Below, piece by piece: positions 28,054-37,224 of a stretch of DNA of 64,000 bases (position 1 is the stretch's first letter; each line of letters starts with the position of its first letter). The notes below the pieces were generated by a model. It made no database searches. It saw only the letters and a program-made list of their open reading frames with translations, and was not told the DNA's origin. This DNA comes from Chloroflexota bacterium (GTDB taxonomy: Bacteria; Chloroflexota; Anaerolineae; Anaerolineales; Anaerolineaceae): assembly GCA_009773005.1 (NCBI GenBank), contig WOUT01000001.1, positions 63,389 through 127,388 of the forward strand. Direction: 5' to 3'. The position numbers and the translations under genes are program-made.

Positions 28054-30522
28054 CTAACTTATATCGCTGGAATCGGTAGACCAAAATTCTGTTACTTTAG
28101 TTAATAATAATTCATTTTCTGGATTCTCAAGCATCGGATCTGCGTTGAAAAGTTCCTGGGCTATGCTTCTGGCTTTCTCGATCAAACGAATATCAGTTAT
28201 CTTCGCCATCTTCAAGTCAGCAAATCCAGATTGACGGTATCCGATAAAATCACCGGGTCCTCTCTGTTGGAGATCTTTTTCTGCGAGAACAAATCCATCG
28301 TTCGTTTCAGTCATTACAACAAGTCGTTCATTCTCAATTGAATCTTCGGTATCTGGTAATAAAAGACATATAGCTTGATCATCTCCTCGACCGACACGAC
28401 CTCGCAATTGGTGAAGTTGTGCCAGACCGAATCGATTTGCACCTTCGATCATCATTACGGTAGCGTTCGGAATATCAACTCCGACTTCAATGACCGTTGT
28501 AGAGACGAGAATATCGTAAACCTTATCTCTAAAGGATTTCATGACAGACTCTTTTTCATCGGGGCGCATTTTACCATGCAAGAGACCGACTTTTAACTCT
28601 GGAAAAATTTCTTCTTGAAGCATTTTATGGTCATCGACTGCAGCTTTAACTTCATCATTATCGCCTTGTTCGATCAATGGATAAACAATAAAAGCTTGAT
28701 GACCACATTCAATATTTGTTCGAATGATTTGGTACGCACGTTCTCGTTCCAATGGATTAAGGACGTACGTTTTTACGGGTTTTCTGCCTGCCGGCATTTC
28801 ATCCATGATGGATAACTCCAGGTCACCATAAAGCGTTAATGCCAATGAACGGGGGATAGGGGTGGCTGTCATGACCAGAAGGTGTGGATTGATTCCTTTT
28901 TTACGCAACGAAGACCGCTGGGCAACGCCAAAACGATGTTGTTCATCTATGACGGCTAATTGTAGATTATTAAACTGGATCGGGTCTTCTAGCAATGCAT
29001 GAGTCCCGATAATTAGTTTAATTGAACCATCGATTAAGCCTTGTTTTATATTGTCTCGATCCTTCGTGTTTGTATCACCCGTCAATAATTGAATTTCTTT
29101 CGTCCCTAAGGGCAAATCAGGATTATTTTCGTTAGATAATAACTTAGTTAAAGAACGATAATGCTGTTCGGCTAATATGGTTGTTGGGGCCATGATAACA
29201 GCCTGGGCGGCGTTGAGAACGATAATAGATACAGCCAATGCGGCAATGACGGTTTTTCCAGACCCTACATCGCCTTGAAGCAGGCGGTTCATCGGAGAAC
29301 CGCTTGCCAGATCTTTTTGGACGTCAGCAATCGCTTTTTGTTGCGCATTAGTAAGCATAAATGGAAAAGAGTTGATTATCTGACTGATTATTTCGGTTGA
29401 AACTTGAAATCTGGTGGCGCTCTGACTGACCCAATTTCTCTTTTGTTGCAGGACACCTAGCTGCAATAAAAAAATCTCGTCAAAGGCAAGGCGTTTTTGA
29501 GCAGCAGATAGAAACTCGTAGTCTTTTGGATAATGGATTTGATTTAATGCAACAGAAAGATCAATTAATCCAGCTTTATATTTTATTGAGGCTGGCAAGA
29601 AATCAGAAATTCGACTGGCGTAATAATTCATTGCTTCGTTGACGGAATTCCGAACCATTTTTTGAGATAATCCGGATGTTAGCGGGTAAACCGGAATAAT
29701 TCCGTTTGTGTTTAAGTGGTTTTGATCCAATTCTTCAAAACTCGGGTCACTCATTTGTTTCCGACCTAGATACATTTCAACCTTGCCAGAAATCACAAGT
29801 TGTTTTCCATGTTGGAATTGAGAAATAAAACTATGAACATATTTAGAAGACCTAAAAAAAGAAAGCCGCAAGAAACCGGTGCCATCACTTACAACAACTT
29901 CAACGCGGGTGAGTTCCTTGTTTCTGACCTTGGAAGATAAAACACTTTGAACCGTGGCGATAATTGTGAGAACATCCCCATATTCAATCCGATTGATTGG
30001 TTTCAGGGTGGAATAATCATCATAACGCCGCGGAAAATAATACAATAAATCCCTGATGGTTCTCACACCAAGCGTATTAAAGTCAGCAGCCCTGCTTGAG
30101 GCAATTCCGTGAAGCGCCTTGATTGAAGCATTAAGACCAATACTTTCTTTAGATTGAGGAGGTCCTGGATGCTTAATAACAGGATGAGAACATACTTCTT
30201 TTTTCGGAAAGACAGGCTCAATCTTGGGCGGAATTGTATTGGATTGTTTCCTCACTGCAGGACTTACGGGAAAAGGACCAAGTTGAAGAAGATTGAAAAT
30301 TATTTTTGTTGAAGATTCTCTGTCTGCTTGTGATAATCTTGAATAAGATAAGATGAACTCAGAAATAGCAGATTTGAGTTCTTCAGGGACGCCTTCGTTG
30401 GTTAATTCGAGAATTAATGCAGGTAGAAATTTTTCCAAGCCCCCAATGATCGCTCGATTTACATAGTTGTTTTGAATTTCTAATACAAGAATTTTCTTGA
30501 TCTTTTCAAAAGATTTGAACAT
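28054..30522 (-). CDS. recG: ATP-dependent DNA helicase RecG
   Basis: Helicase that remodels stalled forks and Holliday junctions. It has 822 residues, longer than the usual 680-700, because of an N-terminal extension of about 130 residues that is helical and Ser/Pro-rich. Then come the OB-fold wedge domain and superfamily 2 motor motifs: LQGDVGSGKTV (Walker A), VIDEQHRFGV (DEQH), TATPIPRSLA and QLRGRVGRG. The long form is common in Chloroflexota and Actinobacteria-like genomes, I believe. It sits between fakB and coaD. Confidence 0.95.
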   Translation of the reverse strand: MFKSFEKIKKILVLEIQNNYVNRAIIGGLEKFLPALILELTNEGVPEELKSAISEFILSYSRLSQADRESSTKIIFNLLQLGPFPVSPAVRKQSNTIPPKIEPVFPKKEVCSHPVIKHPGPPQSKESIGLNASIKALHGIASSRAADFNTLGVRTIRDLLYYFPRRYDDYSTLKPINRIEYGDVLTIIATVQSVLSSKVRNKELTRVEVVVSDGTGFLRLSFFRSSKYVHSFISQFQHGKQLVISGKVEMYLGRKQMSDPSFEELDQNHLNTNGIIPVYPLTSGLSQKMVRNSVNEAMNYYASRISDFLPASIKYKAGLIDLSVALNQIHYPKDYEFLSAAQKRLAFDEIFLLQLGVLQQKRNWVSQSATRFQVSTEIISQIINSFPFMLTNAQQKAIADVQKDLASGSPMNRLLQGDVGSGKTVIAALAVSIIVLNAAQAVIMAPTTILAEQHYRSLTKLLSNENNPDLPLGTKEIQLLTGDTNTKDRDNIKQGLIDGSIKLIIGTHALLEDPIQFNNLQLAVIDEQHRFGVAQRSSLRKKGINPHLLVMTATPIPRSLALTLYGDLELSIMDEMPAGRKPVKTYVLNPLERERAYQIIRTNIECGHQAFIVYPLIEQGDNDEVKAAVDDHKMLQEEIFPELKVGLLHGKMRPDEKESVMKSFRDKVYDILVSTTVIEVGVDIPNATVMMIEGANRFGLAQLHQLRGRVGRGDDQAICLLLPDTEDSIENERLVVMTETNDGFVLAEKDLQQRGPGDFIGYRQSGFADLKMAKITDIRLIEKARSIAQELFNADPMLENPENELLLTKVTEFWSTDSSDIS

Positions 30523-30572
30523 AAAGATATTTTACCGCAAAGAAAAATTCATAACCCGAACTGTTACTCTTT

Positions 30573-31421
30573 CTACGACTTTTCCAAAACGACGATTCCA
30601 AACCCTTTTGGGCCGATCAGGGATACCAGGTAACTATTTAAGGGGTGTTCAGTGTAGGTGGTATTTGAGTAATTCTCTTCTATATATTGCTTAATTATTT
30701 TCGCTTCAGACAATAAAGGGGGAGCAGGTTGAAGAAATGAAAGTTGAAAAAGATCGTCAAACTCGTCAATAAATTCAATAAAATAATCCACTACACTGTG
30801 GGTATTTTTTACCTTTTCAAGAGGATTCAATTTACCCCCTTCAATTCCAAAAATTGGTAGAAGAGATACCATTTCTCCAACAATGCACTGACCGATATCT
30901 ATGAAACCAGAAGTGTGCAAATACGAAAGATTAGTCGCGCATAACAAAGTGTAAATATGCGGCACTTCTTCACGCAGTTTTTGTTCAATATCTGCGCCCG
31001 GAATATTATTAATAATTAAATCTGATGCAAATTGAATTAAATGACCTTGTCCGGTTGAAATGGATTGGGAATCGATTAAATGGACGGAAGCGCGACCATG
31101 CATTTTTGAGATCATATTAGCCACGATCTCATAAACAGGGCTAAGCTCTTTGGAGTGCAAAATGATGAAAACATCGTCAAATGTACTTAGACTTGATGTA
31201 ATTAAATCATAGATTTCGCTAAAGCTTGGCAGAGTAATAATTGGTTTTTGATCTAATGTTAACTGTCTGGGAAAGGTTGATAAGTTTGGTTTTGTTTTGT
31301 CCTTTGTTCCTGATAGTCCATAGATCGACTTGTAATTAATAAACCGGAGACAAATATTCTCCGGAAAGTTGAGTTTAGTAAATTGGGCGGCGTTGTCGGT
31401 GATAATGCAGGTTGAGCCCAT
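30573..31421 (-). CDS. fakB: DegV-family fatty-acid-binding protein (FakB)
   Basis: Presents a fatty acid to the kinase FakA for phosphorylation. 282 residues with the DegV fold: MGSTCIITDNAAQF at the start, LHSKELSPVYE, and VHLIDSQSISTGQG. The gene starts two bases after fakA, which is direct contextual support for the fatty acid kinase role. Some DegV motif residues are altered, so the bound acyl chain cannot be predicted. The next gene is recG. Confidence 0.85.
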   Translation of the reverse strand: MGSTCIITDNAAQFTKLNFPENICLRFINYKSIYGLSGTKDKTKPNLSTFPRQLTLDQKPIITLPSFSEIYDLITSSLSTFDDVFIILHSKELSPVYEIVANMISKMHGRASVHLIDSQSISTGQGHLIQFASDLIINNIPGADIEQKLREEVPHIYTLLCATNLSYLHTSGFIDIGQCIVGEMVSLLPIFGIEGGKLNPLEKVKNTHSVVDYFIEFIDEFDDLFQLSFLQPAPPLLSEAKIIKQYIEENYSNTTYTEHPLNSYLVSLIGPKGFGIVVLEKS

Positions 31422-31423
31422 GG

Positions 31424-33106
31424 TTATTCTAATGAAATGATTAACTGATAGTGGGGTTGTCCACCTTTGTGAATTTCAATTTCATGATCTGGATACTCAG
31501 ATGCGATTATTTTGCTTACTTCTTCAACATCACTCTTTTTGAAATTATCACCGTAGAAGAGAGTAATTCTCTCCCTTGAGATCAGATTTGCTTTACCTAG
31601 TAGATCAATGCACGTCTCTGTTACATTGTCACCAGATACCAAAAGGGCTCCATTCAACAAACCGATTATTTTACCTTCCTCTACATCTACGTTATTGATC
31701 CCAACAGTTCTCGTAGCGGTAGTGATTTCGCAGGTATCAACTTCAGTGATTGCGTTGAGCATCTCGGTTGACACCTTTTCAATATCACCTTCAGGGTCTA
31801 ATCTGAGCATCGCTGAAAGACCTTGCGGAATACTCACTGAAGGTATAACGATGACATTTTTAACACTTAATGATTTTGCTGCATTAGCAGCTAAAACGAT
31901 GTTTTTATTATTTGGGAGAATAACCACATTATTTGTGGGCAAGTTTTCAAAGGCTTTTAGAATTTCTTCTGTACTTGGGTTCATAGTCTGTCCGCCCTCA
32001 ATAATTGCAGCAACGCCAAGACTGGCAAATATCTTTGAAAGCCCAACTCCTGGAGAAACAACAACCACTGCAATATTTCCTTCTTGAAAATCAACCAGAT
32101 TAATACCTTGTGTTTTCTTATTTGAGTCTGCCATTTGAAGCTCAAGGTTTTCCATTGCAACTTTCGACCAGGAGCCAATTTTAGAAATGTATTCTAATGG
32201 TTCATTTCGTTTTTCTGCTTCGACGTGGATATGCATACGATAAATCCCGTCGCCTTCTCCGACTTGTATGGAGGTTCCAATTTTCGAGAGACCAACATAG
32301 AAAGAATCAAGGTCTAATGAGGTCTTGGTAGTGAAATCGATTACAACTTCAACATCTTGACCTTCTTCGACTGCATCCATCGTATCGCTCAAATTCATAG
32401 CAGAAATTGGCTGTAATAGAGCATCTGAGGATTCTAACGAACTGCCGTGAATATGTCTGAGCATTCCTTCCAGAATAACAAATAACCCTTTACCGCCGGA
32501 ATCAACTACCCCTGCGGTTTTAAGGATCGGCAACAATTCAGGTGTGTATTTTACAGATTCATTTGCGGCATTTACTGCATCATCTAACAATTGTACAAGA
32601 TCGTTAGACCGGGCAAGGGAATTCTCCACTGCTATTGACACATCCTTGATCACAGTAAGAATGGTCCCCTCAACAGGTCGAACTACACCTTTATAAGCGG
32701 TATTACGGCTTTCAATGAGAGCACGCGAAAAAATTAGAGAATCCATCTCGGGAAGACTATCAAGCGCTCGAGCAAAACCTCTCCATATTTGCGAGAGGAT
32801 AACGCCAGAGTTACCTCTTGCTCCCATTAATGCGCCTTGGGCGATGTCCTTAGCCATTTTTCCGACATTTGTCTCATTTGAATTGGCGACTTCGTTATAG
32901 GCGGCTTGCATAGTGAGCAGCATATTTGTTCCAGTATCTCCATCGGGTACCGGAAATACATTTAATGAGTTAATTAGTTGTTGATGGACTTTTAACCAAA
33001 TTAGGGAAGCTTCTACTAACCTTTTAAGAGCTTGCCCGTCTATCGAATAGATAGGGGTAATTGAATCAGTCACGGTAGTTCTCGTTTCCATGGGGGTATT
33101 GATCAT
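31424..33106 (-). CDS. fakA: Fatty acid kinase subunit FakA (DAK2/YloV family)
   Basis: ATP-binding kinase subunit of 560 residues that phosphorylates FakB-bound fatty acids to acyl phosphate. The N-terminal DAK2/DhaL domain has NVFPVPDGDTGTNM and ARGNSGVILSQ, which bind Mg-ATP. The middle and C-terminal YloV domains follow, with VVVSPGVGLSKIF and VILPNNKNIVLAA. An inner ATG six residues downstream is an alternative start. asp23 lies 21 bases upstream and fakB two bases downstream. The acyl phosphate would join the pool used by PlsY, as does that from PlsX encoded at 62666. Confidence 0.92.
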   Translation of the reverse strand: MINTPMETRTTVTDSITPIYSIDGQALKRLVEASLIWLKVHQQLINSLNVFPVPDGDTGTNMLLTMQAAYNEVANSNETNVGKMAKDIAQGALMGARGNSGVILSQIWRGFARALDSLPEMDSLIFSRALIESRNTAYKGVVRPVEGTILTVIKDVSIAVENSLARSNDLVQLLDDAVNAANESVKYTPELLPILKTAGVVDSGGKGLFVILEGMLRHIHGSSLESSDALLQPISAMNLSDTMDAVEEGQDVEVVIDFTTKTSLDLDSFYVGLSKIGTSIQVGEGDGIYRMHIHVEAEKRNEPLEYISKIGSWSKVAMENLELQMADSNKKTQGINLVDFQEGNIAVVVVSPGVGLSKIFASLGVAAIIEGGQTMNPSTEEILKAFENLPTNNVVILPNNKNIVLAANAAKSLSVKNVIVIPSVSIPQGLSAMLRLDPEGDIEKVSTEMLNAITEVDTCEITTATRTVGINNVDVEEGKIIGLLNGALLVSGDNVTETCIDLLGKANLISRERITLFYGDNFKKSDVEEVSKIIASEYPDHEIEIHKGGQPHYQLIISLE

Positions 33107-33127
33107 TTTGCTCCATAAATAGCGATT

Positions 33128-33484
33128 TCAATCCGTGTTGCTGATCCGCAAGCCACGAACATGAATATTCACTTGATTTACCGATAAGCCAGTTGTATTT
33201 TCAACCTGATACTTAATATTTTCCGAAACACTCGAAGCAACTGATTTAATCCGAGTGCCGTATTCAACGATTACATAAACATCAATATTTACTTCAGCGC
33301 CATCAAACGCAACTTCGACGCCTAGAATGGGATCTTTAACAAGAACTTGCGATATACTCTCGGCAAGATTCTTGGCGGCAAGCCCTACTACCCCGTAGGA
33401 TGCTAAAGCAGATTGACAGGCAATCGACGCAATTGAACGATGAGAAATATAGACGCTTCCTAAGGTATTTGTCGCAGAATTCAT
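33128..33484 (-). CDS. Asp23/Gls24-family (YloU-like) protein
   Basis: A 118-residue protein of the alkaline-shock family. GSVYISHRSIASIACQSAL, the middle VDVYVIVEYGTRI stretch and VNIHVRGLRI are typical. Members associate with the membrane through partners and belong to envelope stress. Gene order rpmB-(divergent)-yloU-yloV is widely conserved, which supports orthology with YloU. Confidence 0.9.
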   Translation of the reverse strand: MNSATNTLGSVYISHRSIASIACQSALASYGVVGLAAKNLAESISQVLVKDPILGVEVAFDGAEVNIDVYVIVEYGTRIKSVASSVSENIKYQVENTTGLSVNQVNIHVRGLRISNTD

Positions 33485-33515
33485 ATTATTATCCTTGAGT
33501 TTATAACATTTTTTC

Positions 33516-33544
33516 TTGAAAAAAGATACGGTATGTGATAAAAT
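33516..33544 (+). promoter_or_regulatory. Promoter of rpmB
   Basis: TTGAAA (33516-33521), 17-base spacer, TAAAAT (33539-33544). This leaves a leader of about 60 bases before ATG 33611, room for ribosomal-protein or rRNA-type control, though I see no clear structure. Confidence 0.75.
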
Positions 33545-33610
33545 TCAAACTTGCTAGAAGTGTAATTAATTGTACCTAATTTTGCAATAATTGTTAGGAA
33601 AGGAATTGAA

Positions 33611-33793
33611 ATGGCAAAGTGTGCAACCTGTGGCAAGACAACTACTTTTGGGCATAACCGAAGTTTTTCTCAACGAGCAACCAATCGGTCGTTCAAACCG
33701 AATCTTCAGAAAACCACTGTAATTGAAAACGGACGCCCAGTTCAGAAAATGCTTTGTACCAAATGCATCCGCACGATGGTAAAGAGCAGCTGA
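33611..33793 (+). CDS. rpmB: 50S ribosomal protein L28
   Basis: 60 residues, normal for L28. CATCGK at the start and CTKC near the end make this the zinc-binding (C+) form, which usually means there is, or was, a zinc-free paralogue for zinc starvation. The motif GHNRSFSQRATNRSFKPN is the RNA-binding core. AGGAA lies before ATG. It is a single-gene unit with its own promoter and terminator. Confidence 0.96.
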   Translation: MAKCATCGKTTTFGHNRSFSQRATNRSFKPNLQKTTVIENGRPVQKMLCTKCIRTMVKSS

Positions 33794-33814
33794 ACTTTTG
33801 AGACTACCAACAAT

Positions 33815-33844
33815 AAATTACGGGTGAATCCGTAATTTTTGTTT
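33815..33844 (+). terminator. Intrinsic terminator of rpmB
   Basis: AAATTACGG (33815-33823) pairs with CCGTAATTT (33830-33838), a six-base loop and T-rich tail. Convergent with rpe, which ends at 33845. Confidence 0.85.
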
Positions 33845-34504
33845 TTAATGAATCAATTTACGGAGTGAATCAACCCCAGCTAAAATGCCATCGGGATTTC
33901 GAAAAATCGATGTTGCCGCCACGAAAGCATTAGCGCCAGAATTTTGAGCGCACAAAATCGTTTCGGGGTTTATTCCACCATCGACTTCAATAACGGGCGA
34001 CTGACCAGCTAATTCGCATAGCCTCAAAACTTCGTTAACCTTATCTGCCATTTGTGGAATGAACTTTTGACCAGCAAAACCTGGGTTGACAGTCATAACA
34101 AGGATTAAATCAGCAAAAGGAATTAAAGAAGAGATCGCCCCAGCGGGAGTTCCAGGATTTAGGGCAATGCCGGCTTTACATCCCAAAGATTTTATTACTT
34201 CAAGAGTCCGGTGAGAATTCGGGTTGCCTTCAGGATGAATTGTAATGATCGAAGCGCCTGCTTTGGCAAAAACTTCAACGAATTTTTCAGGTTTTTCAAC
34301 CATCAGGTGGCAATCAAGTGGCAGCGAAGTGATTTTTTTACATGCTTCAACAATGAATGGTCCCATTGTCAGATTAGGTACAAAATGACCGTCCATTACA
34401 TCGATATGAATCCAATCCACTCCTGCACTTTCGCACAGCCGGATTTCATTAGTTAAATTTAAAAAATCGGCGGAGAGGATTGAGGCAGAAATTATTCCAT
34501 TCAT
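33845..34504 (-). CDS. rpe: Ribulose-phosphate 3-epimerase
   Basis: Interconverts ribulose-5-phosphate and xylulose-5-phosphate in the pentose phosphate pathway. 219 residues of TIM-barrel type with SASILSADF, HIDVMDGHFVPN, and EVDGGINPETI, which hold the metal and catalytic Asp residues. It starts six bases after the kinase gene. The kinase-rpe pairing recalls the prkC-rsgA-rpe order of Firmicutes. Confidence 0.95.
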   Translation of the reverse strand: MNGIISASILSADFLNLTNEIRLCESAGVDWIHIDVMDGHFVPNLTMGPFIVEACKKITSLPLDCHLMVEKPEKFVEVFAKAGASIITIHPEGNPNSHRTLEVIKSLGCKAGIALNPGTPAGAISSLIPFADLILVMTVNPGFAGQKFIPQMADKVNEVLRLCELAGQSPVIEVDGGINPETILCAQNSGANAFVAATSIFRNPDGILAGVDSLRKLIH

Positions 34505-34510
34505 AATTAA

Positions 34511-35581
34511 TTACCTTAATAAAGGTTTGATTGAAAACCAAACATAGAGCCAAAAGGGGAGCAGCCCGCCGACTAATAATAGGCATAGAAGTTCAAGCCC
34601 AATTAATTTCCAGTCAATAGAATTGCGTGAAAATCGGGTGTCAGGTGAATAATCTTCGTATGAAATTGGCGAAAGCCGGCCTATTTGGTTGGGGATTGGT
34701 GGAGCCAATTGATTTTTTGAAGTCGAATTGTTATATTGTTCTTTATGCCGTTCAAGAATTGTTGATAATACGCTGCCGAGTTGGTCTGCAGTACGATATC
34801 GCAATGAGGGTTCTTTGGAAAGAACTTTCAAAATGAGTTGATCAAGATCGTGAAAGCATTCCGGATTTAATTGACTAGGGGGAACTGGGTCTTGAGTTTG
34901 ATGTAATTTGATCAATTCTTCAGGCGTATTCGCATCAAAAGGTAATTGTCCAGAGAACATTTCATACATGACAACACCCAGTGAATAAACATCTGCGTAG
35001 GGTGAGGGTGCGCCACCTAATGCTTGCTCCGGCGCCAGATATTGAGGAGACCCCCAAACCACATCTGACCTTTCCTCAGGCTCGATCGTTGAAAGGGCGC
35101 GCGCAATGCCAAAATCAGTGACCTTAAGGCGATTATCCTCAGAGATGATCATATTCTGGGGTTTAACATCACAGTGAATAATACCGGCGCGATGCGCATA
35201 GCCCAATGCGTTACATGCTTGAATAACTAATGGAATCCCTTCCGCAAGAGAGTATCGGCCCTTATCTTTTATTTTTGATTTCAAGTCTTTCCCGTTAACA
35301 TATTCCATTACGATATAAATGCCTTGCGGGTCGATACCGAAATCATGTACTGTGACAATGTTGGGGTGAGTCAAGTTTGCTGCGGATTTTGCTTCTTGTC
35401 TAAAACGATCTCGAAAACCTTGGTCTTCAGAAAAATCTTGCCTGAGCAACTTTATCGCGACCGGGCGTTCGAGCATTTGGTCGTATGCTTCGTATACGAG
35501 AGCCATGCCGCCTTTTCCAACTTGATGGAGAAGAAGGTATCGATTACCAAGTATTTGATCTTTAAGGTTAGTCACAGTCAT
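34511..35581 (-). CDS. Membrane-anchored Ser/Thr protein kinase
   Basis: Hanks-type kinase of 356 residues. GKGGMALVYEAYD is the Gly loop, Lys44 and Glu63 form the salt bridge, HCDVKPQN (136-143) is the catalytic loop with Cys in place of Arg (non-RD), and DFG is at 156-158. A single hydrophobic helix near residues 325-350 ends the protein, with almost no extracellular part and no PASTA repeats. Such a kinase would not sense muropeptides directly. It may be co-transcribed with rpe. A second kinase without membrane helix is at 38828. Confidence 0.92.
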   Translation of the reverse strand: MTVTNLKDQILGNRYLLLHQVGKGGMALVYEAYDQMLERPVAIKLLRQDFSEDQGFRDRFRQEAKSAANLTHPNIVTVHDFGIDPQGIYIVMEYVNGKDLKSKIKDKGRYSLAEGIPLVIQACNALGYAHRAGIIHCDVKPQNMIISEDNRLKVTDFGIARALSTIEPEERSDVVWGSPQYLAPEQALGGAPSPYADVYSLGVVMYEMFSGQLPFDANTPEELIKLHQTQDPVPPSQLNPECFHDLDQLILKVLSKEPSLRYRTADQLGSVLSTILERHKEQYNNSTSKNQLAPPIPNQIGRLSPISYEDYSPDTRFSRNSIDWKLIGLELLCLLLVGGLLPFWLYVWFSIKPLLR

Positions 35582-35636
35582 ACAAGGGCATTATAACATA
35601 GGGGTACTTTCCGCCAATCGATTATAATTTTAGCTT

Positions 35637-36722
35637 ATGAATAATTTCATACGATATATTAACAAGCATCCATTGTATGTTTTGCTTCTGATTTTACCCT
35701 TCGCGGTATTTGCCAAAGCTGGCGGCTGGGGGGCTGGCTGGGTATTTGGATTATCTGCAGCTGGTGTTGTTCCCTTGGCAGGTTTAATTGGTGAAGCTAC
35801 AGAAAGCTTGGCTGCCCGTACAGGTCCTAAAATAGGTGGACTAATCAACGCTTCACTAGGCAATGCTGCAGAATTGATCATTACTCTTTTTGCAATAAAA
35901 AAAGGATTGCTTGAACTGGTAAAAGCTTCAATAACTGGATCTATTATCGGAAACATACTTTTTGTGCTTGGGTTGTCGATCTTTCTTGGTGGAATAAAAA
36001 ATGGTATTCAACATTTTGACCGCCGAAACACGGTGAACAACACAATTCTTCTTGCGATTGCATTGGTTGGATTAGTGACGCCATCATTATTTAGCCACTC
36101 AACGGCTGGCGGCTTATCTCAAAAAGTAGAAGTATTAAGCCTTTCAGTGGCTGGTGTCATGATTCTTTTGTACACGATGGGGATCATTTTCTCTCTAAGA
36201 GCAAAAACAACTGCAGGAATTGGAGCGCCCTCTGGAGATATTGTTGTTGATAAAATCGAATGGAGTATTACTAGATCGTTAATAATCCTGGCTCTTTCAA
36301 CTGGCGGGATTGTTTGGCTGAGTGAGATCCTGGTCGGCAGTGTTGAGGAGGTAGTGGCTGGATCAGGAATATCAGAGTTCTTCCTCGGAATTATTTTAGT
36401 TCCGGTCATTGGCAATATTGCTGAACACCTCGTGGCAGTTAAAGTGGCTATTAAGAATAAGATGGAACTCAGCATGGAGATCGCTGTTTCTTCCAGTCTG
36501 CAAATCGCGCTTTTCGTATCACCTGTTTTGGTTTTTATCAGTCTTTTGTTGGGGAATCCACTTACCTTGGTGTTTAATCCCTTTGAGTTAGCTGCCCTTG
36601 GCGCAGCCGTACTTATCTGTTATTTTGTTTCTGCCGATGGCGAGACAAATTGGTTAGAAGGAGCTGCTCTATTGGCTGTTTATGTAATCTTCGGTCTGGC
36701 TTTCTTTATTTTTCCGAGTTAA
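35637..36722 (+). CDS. cax: Ca2+/H+ antiporter (CaCA family, Cax type)
   Basis: Inner-membrane exchanger of 361 residues with about eleven hydrophobic segments. The two inverted family repeats are visible: GEATESLAARTGPKIGG followed by NASLGNAAELI, and PVIGNIAEHLVAVKVA followed by AVSSSLQIALF. The acidic residues in both repeats transport Ca2+. Divergent from the kinase gene by 55 bases, and followed three bases later by a small SH3 protein. Confidence 0.93.
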   Translation: MNNFIRYINKHPLYVLLLILPFAVFAKAGGWGAGWVFGLSAAGVVPLAGLIGEATESLAARTGPKIGGLINASLGNAAELIITLFAIKKGLLELVKASITGSIIGNILFVLGLSIFLGGIKNGIQHFDRRNTVNNTILLAIALVGLVTPSLFSHSTAGGLSQKVEVLSLSVAGVMILLYTMGIIFSLRAKTTAGIGAPSGDIVVDKIEWSITRSLIILALSTGGIVWLSEILVGSVEEVVAGSGISEFFLGIILVPVIGNIAEHLVAVKVAIKNKMELSMEIAVSSSLQIALFVSPVLVFISLLLGNPLTLVFNPFELAALGAAVLICYFVSADGETNWLEGAALLAVYVIFGLAFFIFPS

Positions 36723-36725
36723 TAG

Positions 36726-37211
36726 ATGACCACTCCAAAAAAGACAGTGTTAAACCGAAAAGTCGTATTGGGTGCGATCGCTATCTCTGCAATCGGTCTG
36801 TTTTATCTCTTGGTTCTCTTAAATGGACTATCATACAATCAATCAATGACAATTACCCCTAAAGCAAACTTAACAGTAATTGCTGGTCCGCAGATACCCA
36901 CTTTAGACATGAGCCAATTATCCTCCGCCACTCCGACCATTAGTGTTGATGCTCAATTAACTAATGGAAACGGTTTTAGATCGGGTTCGTACGTGCAGAT
37001 AACCGGTACTGGAAGCAATGGGTTACGAATCCGCAATAACCCGGGAACCAACGCGGAAATTAACTTTGTTGCAAATGAATCAGAAGTTTTTCAAGTTATT
37101 GGTGGTCCAATTGTGCTTGATAATTTTACATGGTGGCAACTCTCAACTCCTTATGACCAAAACCGGCAAGGATGGGCAGCCGCAGAATATTTAATCGCAG
37201 TTACTCAATAA
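36726..37211 (+). CDS. Secreted or membrane-anchored bacterial SH3-domain protein
   Basis: 161 residues. A basic N-terminus and hydrophobic helix (about 15-35) act as signal anchor. The C-terminal part, from SGSYVQITGTGSNGLRIRNNPG on in spirit of SH3b domains (key residues LRIRNNPG and WWQLSTP), suggests binding to cell-wall peptide or another surface ligand. It probably shares the transcript of the antiporter gene. No enzyme domain is attached. Confidence 0.8.
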   Translation: MTTPKKTVLNRKVVLGAIAISAIGLFYLLVLLNGLSYNQSMTITPKANLTVIAGPQIPTLDMSQLSSATPTISVDAQLTNGNGFRSGSYVQITGTGSNGLRIRNNPGTNAEINFVANESEVFQVIGGPIVLDNFTWWQLSTPYDQNRQGWAAAEYLIAVTQ

Positions 37212-37224
37212 CAATAAAAATGAA

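Noticed and set aside
31608-32087. 159-codon open frame opposite fakA
   Set aside because: Ser/Thr/Ile-rich antisense translation, typical shadow of a conserved gene.
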